From contig JAAOYK010000044.1 of assembly GCA_018221305.1 (NCBI GenBank), forward strand, positions 1 to 42,023: a stretch of DNA of 42,023 nt. The letters run 5' to 3'. Origin of the DNA: Candidatus Pacearchaeota archaeon. GTDB lineage: Archaea; Nanobdellota; Nanobdellia; Pacearchaeales; GW2011-AR1. This document shows, piece after piece, positions 24,300 to 33,188 of the stretch. Position 1 is the first letter of the stretch; each line of letters opens with the position of its first letter. The notes under the pieces are model-generated. The model was given only the letters and a program-made list of their open reading frames with translations, searched no databases and was not told where the DNA came from. A program made the position numbers and the translations under genes.

Positions 24300-26189
24300 T
24301 TATAGATCCACCTCAGCAATCTTTGCATTAGTTTCAATAAATCTACGTCTAGGGCCAACAACATCACCCATAAGCATTGAAAAAGTTTCATCTGCTAAGA
24401 CAGCATCTTCAATGTTTACTTTTTTCAAGATACGTGTCTTAGGATTCATTGTTGTATCCCATAACTGCTGCGGGTTCATTTCACCTAATCCTTTAAATCT
24501 TTGAACATCCCCTCCACCAAGACGTGCAATAGTTCGTTTTAATTCAGCATCACTATAAACATAATAATCCTTTTTCTTTCTAACCCGATATAATGGAGAA
24601 ACTGCAACATAAATATTGCCGTTTTCAATAAGTTCTGGAACATATCTAAAAAAGAAAGTTAAAAGTAACGTCCTAATATGACTCCCATCAACATCCGCAT
24701 CTGTCATAATTATTACTTTACTATATCGGAGTTTTGCCAAATTAAAATTTTCTTTAACCCCAGTACCTATGGCAGTAATCAGGTTAATGATCTCATCACT
24801 AGATAATGCTTTTGTTGGATTAGATTTTTCAACATTTAAGATCTTTCCTTTTAATGGTAATATCGCTTGAAATTCTTTGTTTCGCGCCATCTTACTTGAA
24901 CCCGCCGCACTATCCCCTTCAACAATATAAATTTCAGTATTTTCAGTTTTCTTACTAGAACAATCTGCTAATTTTCCTGGAAGACCTGAAAAACCAACAA
25001 TCGTCTTTCGCCTAACCAAATCTCTAGCTTTTCTTGCTGCACTACGTGCTTTTGCAGAACTTACAGACTTGTCTGCAATCTTTTTAGAAATACCAGGATT
25101 TTCTTCTAAAAATTCTGCTAATGCAACCGAAACAATAGAATCCACTGTTCCTTTCATTTCACTATTTCCAAGCTTTGTCTTTGTCTGCCCCTCAAATTGA
25201 GGCTCACGCATTTTTAAGCTAATAATTGCAGTCAGACCTTCCCTTACATCATCACCACTTAACTTAATATTTTTTAACATTCCTTTTTTATTAGCATAAT
25301 CATTAATTGTACGTGTAAGTGCAGTTTTAAATCCAGAAATATGTGTCCCGCCTTCAGTTGTATTAATAGTATTTACAAAACCAAAAATGTTTTCATTATA
25401 TCCATCATTATACTGCATAGCAACCTCAACAACAGTTCCGTCTGCATTTTCACGTTTAAAATATACGGGTTTATGCAGCGCAGTCTTATTTTTATTAATA
25501 TGCTCAGCAAACTGCATTAATCCGCCCTCATAATGCAATAATTCTTTTTTACCATTTCGCATATCTTCTAAAATAATTTTTACACCAGAATTTAAAAATG
25601 CGATCTCTTGAAGACGTTTTTTCAGAACATTAAAATCAAACTCAACAGTAGAAAAAATACTTTTGTCAGGATGAAAAGTTATTTCTGTACCTGTATCTTT
25701 TTTATCACACTTACCCATAATTTTCAATTTATATTTAGGTTTACCAATATTAAATTCCATTTGATGAATCTTTCCATCACGCCTTACAACTGCTTTTAAG
25801 TTAGTAGACAATGCATTCACACAACTTACACCAACCCCATGAAGTCCACCAGAAATTTGGTATGCAGATTTTTCAAACTTTCCTCCAGCATGAAGTTTTG
25901 TTAAAGCAATTTCAAGAGCTGGTTTTTTAAAAGTTGGATGAATGCCCACAGGAATTCCACGACCAATATCTCTAACAGTAACACTACCATCTTTATTTAT
26001 TGTAACCCAGATAGTATCACAAAATCCGCCCATATGTTCATCAATAGAATTATCAATAACTTCATAAACTAAATGATGGAGACCATCTTTACCAGTTCCT
26101 CCGATATACATTGCTGGCCGCTTCCTAACAGCTTCTAAGCCTTCAAGAACCTTAATATTTTCTGCTTTGTAATCTTTTCCGTCTGACAT
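24300..26189 (-). CDS. gyrB: DNA gyrase subunit B
   Basis: 629 residues, without the large insertion of E. coli GyrB. GHKL ATPase: EVIDNSIDEH, DIGRGIPVG, GGLHGVGVSCVNALS; Toprim metal-binding: VEGDSAAG, DADVDGSHIRTLLL; C-terminal RFKGLGEMNPQQLW. With GyrA it forms A2B2 gyrase that supercoils DNA using ATP. First gene of the operon gyrB - NDT-like - orphan - gyrA. The ATG at 26189 is preceded by a partly duplicated leader (26244-26270), and a TATA-like element lies at about 26208-26215 or 26367-26377. Sequence looks fully functional. Confidence 0.97.
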   Translation of the reverse strand: MSDGKDYKAENIKVLEGLEAVRKRPAMYIGGTGKDGLHHLVYEVIDNSIDEHMGGFCDTIWVTINKDGSVTVRDIGRGIPVGIHPTFKKPALEIALTKLHAGGKFEKSAYQISGGLHGVGVSCVNALSTNLKAVVRRDGKIHQMEFNIGKPKYKLKIMGKCDKKDTGTEITFHPDKSIFSTVEFDFNVLKKRLQEIAFLNSGVKIILEDMRNGKKELLHYEGGLMQFAEHINKNKTALHKPVYFKRENADGTVVEVAMQYNDGYNENIFGFVNTINTTEGGTHISGFKTALTRTINDYANKKGMLKNIKLSGDDVREGLTAIISLKMREPQFEGQTKTKLGNSEMKGTVDSIVSVALAEFLEENPGISKKIADKSVSSAKARSAARKARDLVRRKTIVGFSGLPGKLADCSSKKTENTEIYIVEGDSAAGSSKMARNKEFQAILPLKGKILNVEKSNPTKALSSDEIINLITAIGTGVKENFNLAKLRYSKVIIMTDADVDGSHIRTLLLTFFFRYVPELIENGNIYVAVSPLYRVRKKKDYYVYSDAELKRTIARLGGGDVQRFKGLGEMNPQQLWDTTMNPKTRILKKVNIEDAVLADETFSMLMGDVVGPRRRFIETNAKIAEVDL

Positions 26190-26270
26190 TTTTATGATTT
26201 TCCCAAGATAAAATGACAGGCTCGAAAATTAAAAATTTTCTTTGTCTGACATTTTTATAATCTTTTCCCA
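26181..26270 (-). repeat. duplicated gyrB start region and 7-codon leader ORF
   Basis: The gyrB start segment at 26181-26204 is repeated at 26244-26270 with a 2-nt indel; both contain an ATG followed by Ser-Asp codons. In the upstream copy this gives a complete leader ORF, MSDKENF (26229-26252, stop TAA). It may be a slipped duplication, or a leader peptide affecting gyrB expression. Confidence 0.7.
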
Positions 26271-26507
26271 ATTCAATAAACAAAACTAGATAGATGTGAC
26301 TAACACCTAGTTAGTTAAACTGAATTTTTTTGTAAATATAATCTCCCTCACTCTTAATCTAATCTCTATATTTATATGGAAAACAAAACATCTTCATTTA
26401 TAAAGGTTTCTATACCCCAAACAAGTTTTATCGACGATAAAATAAAAAATCACCAAAAATCAGGGATTTTTAAAAAATCAATAAAATTTCAGGAAAAAAC
26501 CCTTTTT
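26190..26507. other. 318-bp region upstream of gyrB
   Basis: Contains the gyrB leader duplication, a 6-bp inverted repeat ACTAAC/GTTAGT with a 5-nt spacer (26299-26315), a TATA-like TATATTTATAT (26367-26377) and a perfect palindrome (26426-26442). No convincing gene: a 65-codon ORF on the plus strand from 26376 overlaps the end of the large surface gene and has no promoter at the usual spacing. Confidence 0.5.
26426..26442. promoter_or_regulatory. perfect palindrome, putative operator
   Basis: TTTTATCGACGATAAAA: 8-bp arms around a central A. The core 13-mer TTTATCGACGATA recurs exactly at 37524-37536, upstream of the fibre-subunit operon. Both copies sit on the upstream side of a minus-strand TATA-like element. 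This suggests a shared transcription factor, but only two copies are seen. Confidence 0.45.
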
Positions 26508-29500
26508 TTAAGATATCGAAGACTCTTTTTTATATTTCTCTGTTGTTCCCAATACTGTTCGCTTAAACCTTGACCGTTTAAATGCATAATAAGCAATACC
26601 TGCTAAAAATGCAAGAATGGTTGCAAGGATCAAATAATTATTAGTGTTTGAGATGATTTCTTTAAATTTATACCTTGGAGATGCAATTGGTGCCTGAGAA
26701 ATAAACTCTTTACAAGCATCTATTGCAATTTGTGCTTTTTGTTTTGCTTGCTCATAAAGTCCAGCATTAAAAAATCGTTTTGCTTCGTTTAATACTTCTG
26801 TTATCTCAGCACATTCAGGATTTCTTGCAATAAACTCTTCAGTAAAAATTAACATTTCTTCACTTGAAGAAGTATTTCTCTCCAAAACATTAACTTGTAT
26901 AATTGCCCAGTCAGTATACTCAGGATTTTCTGATGTAGCGTTAATAACAATTTCATAAACCCCAGTTTCATTAGTGTTTAGATAAACTGTCAAATTAAAA
27001 TAATGAGACTGCCCTGGAGCTAAACTGCTAAAATAATTATTACTAAACTTTGCTTCAATATCTGGATCTAGTACTCTATCACTATAAACAATATTTTTAA
27101 GAGTGATTTCATTAAAACCCTGAGTACCAGTATTTTGCAATTCAAGAGGAATATCAATATACTGATAAAAAGTAGCAGACACCTGGCCCGGGGCTATAAG
27201 CTTAAAAGATACTGGAACAGGAACACTCCCGCCACCACCACTTGATGGAACAATTTGAGGTTGAGGCGTAGTATCAACATTTAAGGTTAACGTAAAATTA
27301 TTACTAACAACACTACGTATTACAGACGAATCAGTTTCATTAATTTCATAGCCAGTAATCCTATAAAGTGCAACACTATCACTAGATGCAGTAAAAACAA
27401 TCGTAGGGTTAGTACCGTTTGTCCAGTTTGTAATAGCAGTAGTAATATTTCCGCCACCTACGCTTAGCTCTTCATCAATAAATCCGATAACCTGATAATG
27501 CAAACTATCATTAGCATCCAAATCTCTAAAATAATCAGAAAGTGTCAAAGTATATGGCGAAGTCCCAACAACAGTCCCACCACCACCGCCGATATTACTA
27601 TAAAATTGTAAAGGATAATTAGTATAAGCAACAGTAGTATTCCAAGCACGTGTTGCATTTAAGCTTGGATAATCTGCATTGTACACTAATAATGTTAAAT
27701 TCTTTGACCCATTAGTCTCATCATTAAAACCTGGCGTATATGCCCAAGTAAGATTTGTAGAATTACCATAATAATTCATACTAGACCGAAGATTACCATT
27801 AACATAAAAAGCATAAGTCAAATTGTCCTGCATTGTATGCACAGCCCTTACAGTAATATTAGCACTCGTATTTTCAACTAAACTAAACGTATTGCTAAGC
27901 CCAGGAAATTCTATTAAAGGAGTATCATAAACAAAAACCCAAAAATCCACAGATCCAACTTTTCCAACAGAATCATTTGCAGTAATATTCACATGATAAG
28001 ATCCACCCTGACTAGAATTTAAATACGCGTTTATCAACCCAGTCGAAGTATTAAAATTAGTAGAATTCAAAAATCCAGGTGTTAACCCATCATTAACAAA
28101 ACTATAAGAAAACGTTATATTCGGATTTCCTGACGCAGAATCATTAGAATTACCATCTTCAACATCAGTTGCATTTATATGATAACTAAAGGTAGAATTA
28201 ACAGTTAACGTTTGATTTAAAATTTCAAGAAACTCTGGCCCATGATTTATTTCATTCACTGTTAAATTAAAATTCAAAGCAACAGATGCATTATTAATAT
28301 CAGTAATATTTAATGATATTAAATACACTCCAACATCTGTTTTGTTAGGCACAAAACTAGCAACATATTCTGTTCGATTAGGAAAAAGAGGGAAAACTGA
28401 GCCAGTCTTTGTTAATGTAAACAAGTTAGTATTAGGCCCACTAATTGTTAGGTTAACCAAATGTGATTCATTGTACAAAGCTTTGTCCCGGATAAGTATG
28501 TCATCATCATCAATAAAAAAAGTAAAAGAAGTTACATTATCTTCATCAGTAATTTCATTACCTGTAGGACTTTTTATTATTATCGGGGCAGTATTAATAT
28601 TTGATAGGTTAAAAGTGAGAATTGACGAGTTTGTCAAGCCTAATGCATCAGTCACAAGAATCGTCACATTATACATACCAACGTCTAGCTTATACGGTGT
28701 AAAATTAATTAACCCATTAGCGTCCATATTAAAGGATAGCATACTTGATGTCGTATTTTCAAACGTTAAAGTATCTCCAGCATCAATGTCCCAAACATAA
28801 CCTCCACTTTGAAGATCAAGAGTAAATATTTGAGTAGAAGCATATGTAGAATTTGCTGTCCAGTTAAATGTATAACCTTTTGAATCATTCCAAAGAGGAG
28901 CAGTATTATTAATAATAGATAAATTAAACATTCGATTAAAAATTGCACCATCAACATCATTAACAGTAATATTTACAGTATAATTCCCAATATCTGCTTC
29001 CACAGCAGTAAACACAATTTCAGCGGTTGTCTGATTAGTATCACCAACAGGCATAGAAAGCACATCTATATTAAATCCAGTAACACTTTCTGGGTCACTA
29101 AAGTTTGATCTATTAAATACTTGTAATGTAAAATTAGAAATCTCATCAAACCCTCCAAAGCTAGCATTTCTATCTGGAATTAAATGATCATTGTCATATG
29201 CACTAAGATTTATTGTTGTCAAAAAGTCAATAGATGTAATTACATCACTTATAGGATTAAGGTACGGATTAGCATTATAACTTCTGTTAACATAAATATT
29301 AATGCTAGTTGTTGAATTATCCCCAGTAGTTGTATCAGTAACATTTAATTGTATTGTCCAATTACCAACCTCGGCCTTATCAGGTGTAACATTTACAACC
29401 AATATTTTTGTGAAATCTGCAGAAGTAGTAGTAGTGTCAGAATAAAACCAGCTAGTGTTAGCTACATTTCCCACATAATTTCTTAAAAAAGAATGTGTCT

Positions 29501-30398
29501 CAATATCTAATCCATCTGTGGCACCCTTTGTATAAATTGTAATATTACAAGTATTAGACTGATTTTCCTGAAAAATAGAATTTTGACAATCACTAATATC
29601 AACATCTAGAATTGACAACACATTAAAAGTTACAATACTTGAATATGTAGTTTTATTTTCAGAGTAATCATTAGAACAATAACCCGAACTACACGCATAG
29701 TTTGCACCATAATCCATCACAGTAAGATTTGCATAATAAATTCCTACATCATTATAAAGAGCAGTATGATTTATTGATCCGGTTGTATTTGAGGTCGTAT
29801 TTACTGTAAGCAGGGTACAATTTGTTCGATTACTCCACGCAGCAAGGCTACAGTTATCAAAAAATGATATATTAAATCGCAATGGATAATGTGATTCTTC
29901 ATCTGTAGCATCAAAGGACGTACTAAAACTAATATTTTGCACTAAAACATAACTAGAGTTTAATGTTGTAAAGACTGGAAAATCGTTTGTTGCATTAACT
30001 ACAAAATAAAAAGGAGCAGTATCACCCCACCCAGTAGTATTAACAACATTTAAACTCACATTAAAACTCCCAGACTCATTATCCAGAGTAGAATTAATAG
30101 TCATTATCCCAGTATTAGAATCAAGATCAATAAAATAAAAATCAATTGGATCATCTAAAGAAGGATTGATAGGAGTAACATTTAATCCAATAAATGTAAA
30201 ACGATCTCCAGGGCTTAGATCAGTAACATTAGCACTAAAATTATAGGTATAAATTGGACTAGAATCTTCTTGTGTATAATAAACCTTACCAGCCCCAGAA
30301 TTAAAAGTTGGTTTAGCAAGTATAAGAGCCATAAGAATTAGTGCAACTAAAAAGATTGCTAAGAATAGTTTAAATCTAAAAATATTACTTTTTGTCAT
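26508..30398 (-). CDS. giant cadherin/Ig-like repeat surface protein with C-terminal anchor
   Basis: 1296 residues. Hydrophobic N-terminus (8-30) as signal or anchor, then at least six tandem beta-sandwich repeats of about 100 residues, each ending with a D-V-G-x-Y-x-x-N-I-T-V-x-D-like strand (for example ADIGNYTVNITVNDVDG and TDVGVYLISLNITDINN), the cadherin/dystroglycan-like pattern. A NEW3-like domain (APGQVSATFYQYIDIPLELQNTG), a helical segment with two cysteines and a TM helix near 1252-1275 with a basic tail follow. Dozens of N-x-S/T sequons imply heavy N-glycosylation. It is exported and membrane-tethered, probably as an adhesin or S-layer-like component. It starts 14 bp inside the RHH regulator gene, so the two are co-expressed. 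Confidence 0.8.
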   Translation of the reverse strand: MTKSNIFRFKLFLAIFLVALILMALILAKPTFNSGAGKVYYTQEDSSPIYTYNFSANVTDLSPGDRFTFIGLNVTPINPSLDDPIDFYFIDLDSNTGIMTINSTLDNESGSFNVSLNVVNTTGWGDTAPFYFVVNATNDFPVFTTLNSSYVLVQNISFSTSFDATDEESHYPLRFNISFFDNCSLAAWSNRTNCTLLTVNTTSNTTGSINHTALYNDVGIYYANLTVMDYGANYACSSGYCSNDYSENKTTYSSIVTFNVLSILDVDISDCQNSIFQENQSNTCNITIYTKGATDGLDIETHSFLRNYVGNVANTSWFYSDTTTTSADFTKILVVNVTPDKAEVGNWTIQLNVTDTTTGDNSTTSINIYVNRSYNANPYLNPISDVITSIDFLTTINLSAYDNDHLIPDRNASFGGFDEISNFTLQVFNRSNFSDPESVTGFNIDVLSMPVGDTNQTTAEIVFTAVEADIGNYTVNITVNDVDGAIFNRMFNLSIINNTAPLWNDSKGYTFNWTANSTYASTQIFTLDLQSGGYVWDIDAGDTLTFENTTSSMLSFNMDANGLINFTPYKLDVGMYNVTILVTDALGLTNSSILTFNLSNINTAPIIIKSPTGNEITDEDNVTSFTFFIDDDDILIRDKALYNESHLVNLTISGPNTNLFTLTKTGSVFPLFPNRTEYVASFVPNKTDVGVYLISLNITDINNASVALNFNLTVNEINHGPEFLEILNQTLTVNSTFSYHINATDVEDGNSNDSASGNPNITFSYSFVNDGLTPGFLNSTNFNTSTGLINAYLNSSQGGSYHVNITANDSVGKVGSVDFWVFVYDTPLIEFPGLSNTFSLVENTSANITVRAVHTMQDNLTYAFYVNGNLRSSMNYYGNSTNLTWAYTPGFNDETNGSKNLTLLVYNADYPSLNATRAWNTTVAYTNYPLQFYSNIGGGGGTVVGTSPYTLTLSDYFRDLDANDSLHYQVIGFIDEELSVGGGNITTAITNWTNGTNPTIVFTASSDSVALYRITGYEINETDSSVIRSVVSNNFTLTLNVDTTPQPQIVPSSGGGGSVPVPVSFKLIAPGQVSATFYQYIDIPLELQNTGTQGFNEITLKNIVYSDRVLDPDIEAKFSNNYFSSLAPGQSHYFNLTVYLNTNETGVYEIVINATSENPEYTDWAIIQVNVLERNTSSSEEMLIFTEEFIARNPECAEITEVLNEAKRFFNAGLYEQAKQKAQIAIDACKEFISQAPIASPRYKFKEIISNTNNYLILATILAFLAGIAYYAFKRSRFKRTVLGTTEKYKKESSIS

Positions 30399-30567
30399 CT
30401 ATCTCTTTCTCCTTTTTTAAAAATTCATAAACGGCCCTATCAATAAATTGCTTTTTATTTGAAAATCTAAAATGGTTATCACCCTCTTTTATAAAATTAT
30501 CAACATCTTTTAATAAGGATTTATCTATTTTAACAACAGATCCGGCCTCTTTTTGGTTATTCTTCAT
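30385..30567 (-). CDS. ribbon-helix-helix transcriptional regulator
   Basis: 60 residues. After a short basic leader, VVKIDKSLLKDVDNFIKEGDNHFRFSNKKQFIDRAVYEFLKKEKE has the strand-helix-turn-helix of CopG/MetJ-type regulators: a DNA-contacting strand (VVKID), helix A, a turn with FSNKKQFIDRA as in many archaeal RHH proteins, then helix B. It acts as a dimer binding palindromic half-sites. Two inverted repeats lie between its TATA box and start codon, so autorepression is likely. Its 3' end overlaps the start of the giant surface gene by 14 bp, implying that it controls that gene. Confidence 0.8.
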   Translation of the reverse strand: MKNNQKEAGSVVKIDKSLLKDVDNFIKEGDNHFRFSNKKQFIDRAVYEFLKKEKEIDDKK

Positions 30568-30574
30568 TTTAGGG

Positions 30575-30611
30575 TAACTTTAAGTTATTAATAGTTACTC
30601 AAAGTAACTAT
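30575..30611. promoter_or_regulatory. twin palindromic operator of the RHH operon
   Basis: A 9-bp perfect inverted repeat (arms ATAGTTACT 30591-30599 and AGTAACTAT 30603-30611, 3-bp spacer) and a second, TAACTT-T-AAGTTA (30575-30587), share the GTTA/TAAC half-site core. They lie between the TATA box and the ATG at 30567, overlapping the expected transcription start, so a bound repressor would block initiation. Confidence 0.65.
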
Positions 30612-30617
30612 ATAAAT
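30609..30617 (-). promoter_or_regulatory. TATA box of the RHH/giant surface protein operon
   Basis: Reverse-strand ATTTATATA about 45 bp before the ATG at 30567, giving a leader of about 20 nt, longer than for most genes here. The longer leader leaves room for the operator. Confidence 0.55.
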
Positions 30618-30621
30618 CTAT

Positions 30622-32676
30622 TCATTCAAGCCTTTTATACTTGTTCTGCAATTCACGATCAAACTCTTTCTTAGTTCTATTGTATCTAACTACGAAAAAG
30701 ATGATTAATCCAATCGAGATTAATAAAAACAATGAAAAAACAATATAAAACAAAATCTTTTGTACATCTACAGGAATTTCTACAGGGCATGCTGGGCACG
30801 GACCCCCACAATCAATACCTTTTTCTCCTTGGTTAGTAACACCATCAGAACAAGTAGGACACGGCGTGCACGGACCCCCACAATCAACAAAAATCTCACA
30901 ACTGTCGTCATGACAATTTAAAATACCATCAGAACAAGTTGGGTCAAGACTATACTGACATTCACGAAGCACTGCAGGTTTACTTACATTTGTACCACAT
31001 AAATTAACATCAGTAACCTTACGTATCTGAAACCCGCATGCAGCAATGTCCCAACCAAAAAGCGTACACCGAGTCTTTAATAAGCTCATAGACCCTGAAT
31101 CAATTAAACCTTGTGAATATCCATCATCTAATTTTACACATTGCTGCCATTCTTCAAATCCCCATAATTCTTCACAAAAAAGTATTTTCGGGCTCCCACC
31201 ACCACCACCGCCGCTACTATCCCCCCCACTGACAATACACGAAACAGGACTTAAAGTATAGTTCCAAGTTAAGGAAGTATTTAACAAACCATCAGAAACA
31301 TTAACACTAACCTCATGATATCCTGAAGTATCACAACCAAAATTATACCAAAAAGTATCACTACTATTACTATAATTAATTTCTTTTACAACCCCGTCAA
31401 CAAGCCAATAAATATCAGGAATAGTTCCGTCAGGATCATATGTATCTACACTAAAATAAAGATTAGTTGTACTTCCAATAGCATGCGTATAATTTACAGG
31501 AGTATAAGAAATAATTACTGGCGGCCGATTTTGTTCAGTTATTGTTAACCCAAAAGTTTCACAGTCTGAAAGTGGGGTTGTACCTGTTGCAGAACACAAT
31601 CCCAAACTAGGATGTGATGCCAAAAGACCCCGATCAGTAGCACAAATTGTTATATCATAAACTTTCGAAACCCCCCCATCAGTATCATTTGCTTTTGCAG
31701 TATAATTCATCAACCCAGTAGAAGTATTAATCGTGAACAGATCTTCTCCGCCTGCAAAACTAAGATTAATATTTAAATTTCCCCCAGCCAAATTTCCATC
31801 CTCTTCATCAGTTGGGCTTACAGTGTATGTAAACGTAGAATTTGGACCGGCTGTCCAAATGGTCTGAACAGGAATTGGAAGAAGATTTGGAAGATCATTA
31901 ACTTCAATTAATGTAAAATTAACATTTTGAGAATCACTACGATCTGGAAAAGATTGATAATCCTTAATATTAATTTCTCTTTCAAAAGTTCTTGATCCAG
32001 TATGCACACCAAACAAATTTCCACTAGTAAGTGTAGATGAAAATAATAAAAATACTTCAGGGTCAGCCCCAGAAGTATATTCTGGATTAATATAAAAATA
32101 ACCAGTCGAGATATCCAAAGATCTAATAGACGATTGTAAAATATCTAAATCAGTATTATTAACTAAAAAATAATATCCACCAGAATACAAATATCCAAGA
32201 CTATGATCTTCACAAACAAATAATTCATTATTAAGATTATAAATAATTGGCGAAGAATTGTTATAAAATGCTTCAAAATAGACAGTCTCAGTACGAACAT
32301 TTCCTCCAGCATCAGTACCGCTTACATAAAGCAGGTTGCCGCCTTGAACTGCCTGAAACGTAGTGTTTGGAGAAAAAGGTACGCTTTCATTAATTATAGT
32401 CCCATTCGATAAAGTATAATTCCAAGACACAACGTTTCTATTACTTGAAACATTTAAAGGAATTGTATAATTTTGAAAAGTGCTAAAAGTATAAGTAATA
32501 TTTTGAGGCGCACTAACTTGTATCCAAAACCCATCACCAAGCACACCGATTGAAACATTACCGTCGCCATCAGCATGAACTACTTTTAAATTTAACAATA
32601 AAACAAATGATAAAACTAATGCTAAAAAAATAATAATAGCAAAGCTAAAACTTTGTTTAATTTTCTCTTTTTTCAT
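30622..32676 (-). CDS. surface protein with Ig-like repeats, Cys-rich stalk and C-terminal anchor
   Basis: 684 residues from the ATG at 32676; the longer reading from 32781 overlaps the upstream gene and lacks support, whereas TTAAATA at 32699-32705 is centred 26 bp before 32676. Signal segment at about 9-33, then cadherin/Ig-like beta domains rich in N-x-S/T sequons, a Gly/Ser linker (SGGDSSGGGGGG), a Cys-rich part with two copies of a C-x-D-G-x-x-N-x-x-E-x-x-x-DCGGPC-type repeat, then a TM helix near 650-672 and a basic tail. Such Cys-rich repeats are found in archaeal and myxobacterial surface proteins. Exported, membrane-anchored; likely adhesion or envelope. Confidence 0.8.
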   Translation of the reverse strand: MKKEKIKQSFSFAIIIFLALVLSFVLLLNLKVVHADGDGNVSIGVLGDGFWIQVSAPQNITYTFSTFQNYTIPLNVSSNRNVVSWNYTLSNGTIINESVPFSPNTTFQAVQGGNLLYVSGTDAGGNVRTETVYFEAFYNNSSPIIYNLNNELFVCEDHSLGYLYSGGYYFLVNNTDLDILQSSIRSLDISTGYFYINPEYTSGADPEVFLLFSSTLTSGNLFGVHTGSRTFEREINIKDYQSFPDRSDSQNVNFTLIEVNDLPNLLPIPVQTIWTAGPNSTFTYTVSPTDEEDGNLAGGNLNINLSFAGGEDLFTINTSTGLMNYTAKANDTDGGVSKVYDITICATDRGLLASHPSLGLCSATGTTPLSDCETFGLTITEQNRPPVIISYTPVNYTHAIGSTTNLYFSVDTYDPDGTIPDIYWLVDGVVKEINYSNSSDTFWYNFGCDTSGYHEVSVNVSDGLLNTSLTWNYTLSPVSCIVSGGDSSGGGGGGSPKILFCEELWGFEEWQQCVKLDDGYSQGLIDSGSMSLLKTRCTLFGWDIAACGFQIRKVTDVNLCGTNVSKPAVLRECQYSLDPTCSDGILNCHDDSCEIFVDCGGPCTPCPTCSDGVTNQGEKGIDCGGPCPACPVEIPVDVQKILFYIVFSLFLLISIGLIIFFVVRYNRTKKEFDRELQNKYKRLE

Positions 32677-32698
32677 AACTAAATTAAGAAATATTTGC

Positions 32699-32705
32699 TT
32701 AAATA
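32699..32705 (-). promoter_or_regulatory. TATA box of the Cys-rich surface protein gene
   Basis: TATTTAA (reverse strand) centred 26 bp before the ATG at 32676; leaderless spacing and the main reason for choosing that start. Confidence 0.5.
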
Positions 32706-32729
32706 CCTTTTTGTTCTGCGCTAATACAA

Positions 32730-33188
32730 TTATTTTATTGTAGCTTTTTGCGTGTAAACAATAACCTCTCCAAGGTACCACCCACCATCCAGATCACCAG
32801 GGATTACTGTAAATTTTACTTCTTTAATCTCTCCAGGTCCTAAGATAAAATTATTATCAGACACTTGCATTAATTGACTAATATTACCTTCAATATAAAT
32901 TTTTATCTTAACGTTCTTGTCCTCAGAATTATCCAAGATAAGTTTTCGTGTTGCAGAACCCCCACCCCTTTGAACCATTCCAAAAGTTAATGCAGTAGTA
33001 TTAAGATCAATACCAGGATTGTCCCCAACAAAAACTGTTGCTTTAATTCTTTGTTTTTCAACGATTGACAAATATTCTAAAAGTTGACCAAAAAGATATA
33101 TCAGTAAAACTAAAATAATGATCGCCAAAATAATTATAAAAATCATTAAAGATCGTTTATTTTTAAAACGTTTTTTAATTCTGTCCAT
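32730..33188 (-). CDS. single-pass membrane protein with one Ig-like domain
   Basis: 152 residues: basic N-terminus, TM helix at about 14-37, then a single exported beta-sandwich. The stretch TALTFGMVQRGGGSATRKLILDNSEDKNVKIKIYIEGNI resembles NEW3/CARDB-type Ig folds, in which a strand is followed by an N-D-S-x-x-x-K-x-V-x-I motif, and it ends with a W-Y-x-G-E-V-I-V strand. No catalytic motif. It overlaps the end of the anchored Ig protein upstream by 14 bp, so both are made from one message. Likely a partner or adaptor of that protein. Confidence 0.75.
   Translation of the reverse strand: MDRIKKRFKNKRSLMIFIIILAIIILVLLIYLFGQLLEYLSIVEKQRIKATVFVGDNPGIDLNTTALTFGMVQRGGGSATRKLILDNSEDKNVKIKIYIEGNISQLMQVSDNNFILGPGEIKEVKFTVIPGDLDGGWYLGEVIVYTQKATIK

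Noticed and set aside
26376-26573. 65-codon plus-strand ORF near the end of the giant surface gene
   Set aside because: Overlaps the surface gene's C-terminus antisense, TATA-like sequence sits directly on its ATG rather than about 26 bp before, and its product looks random.
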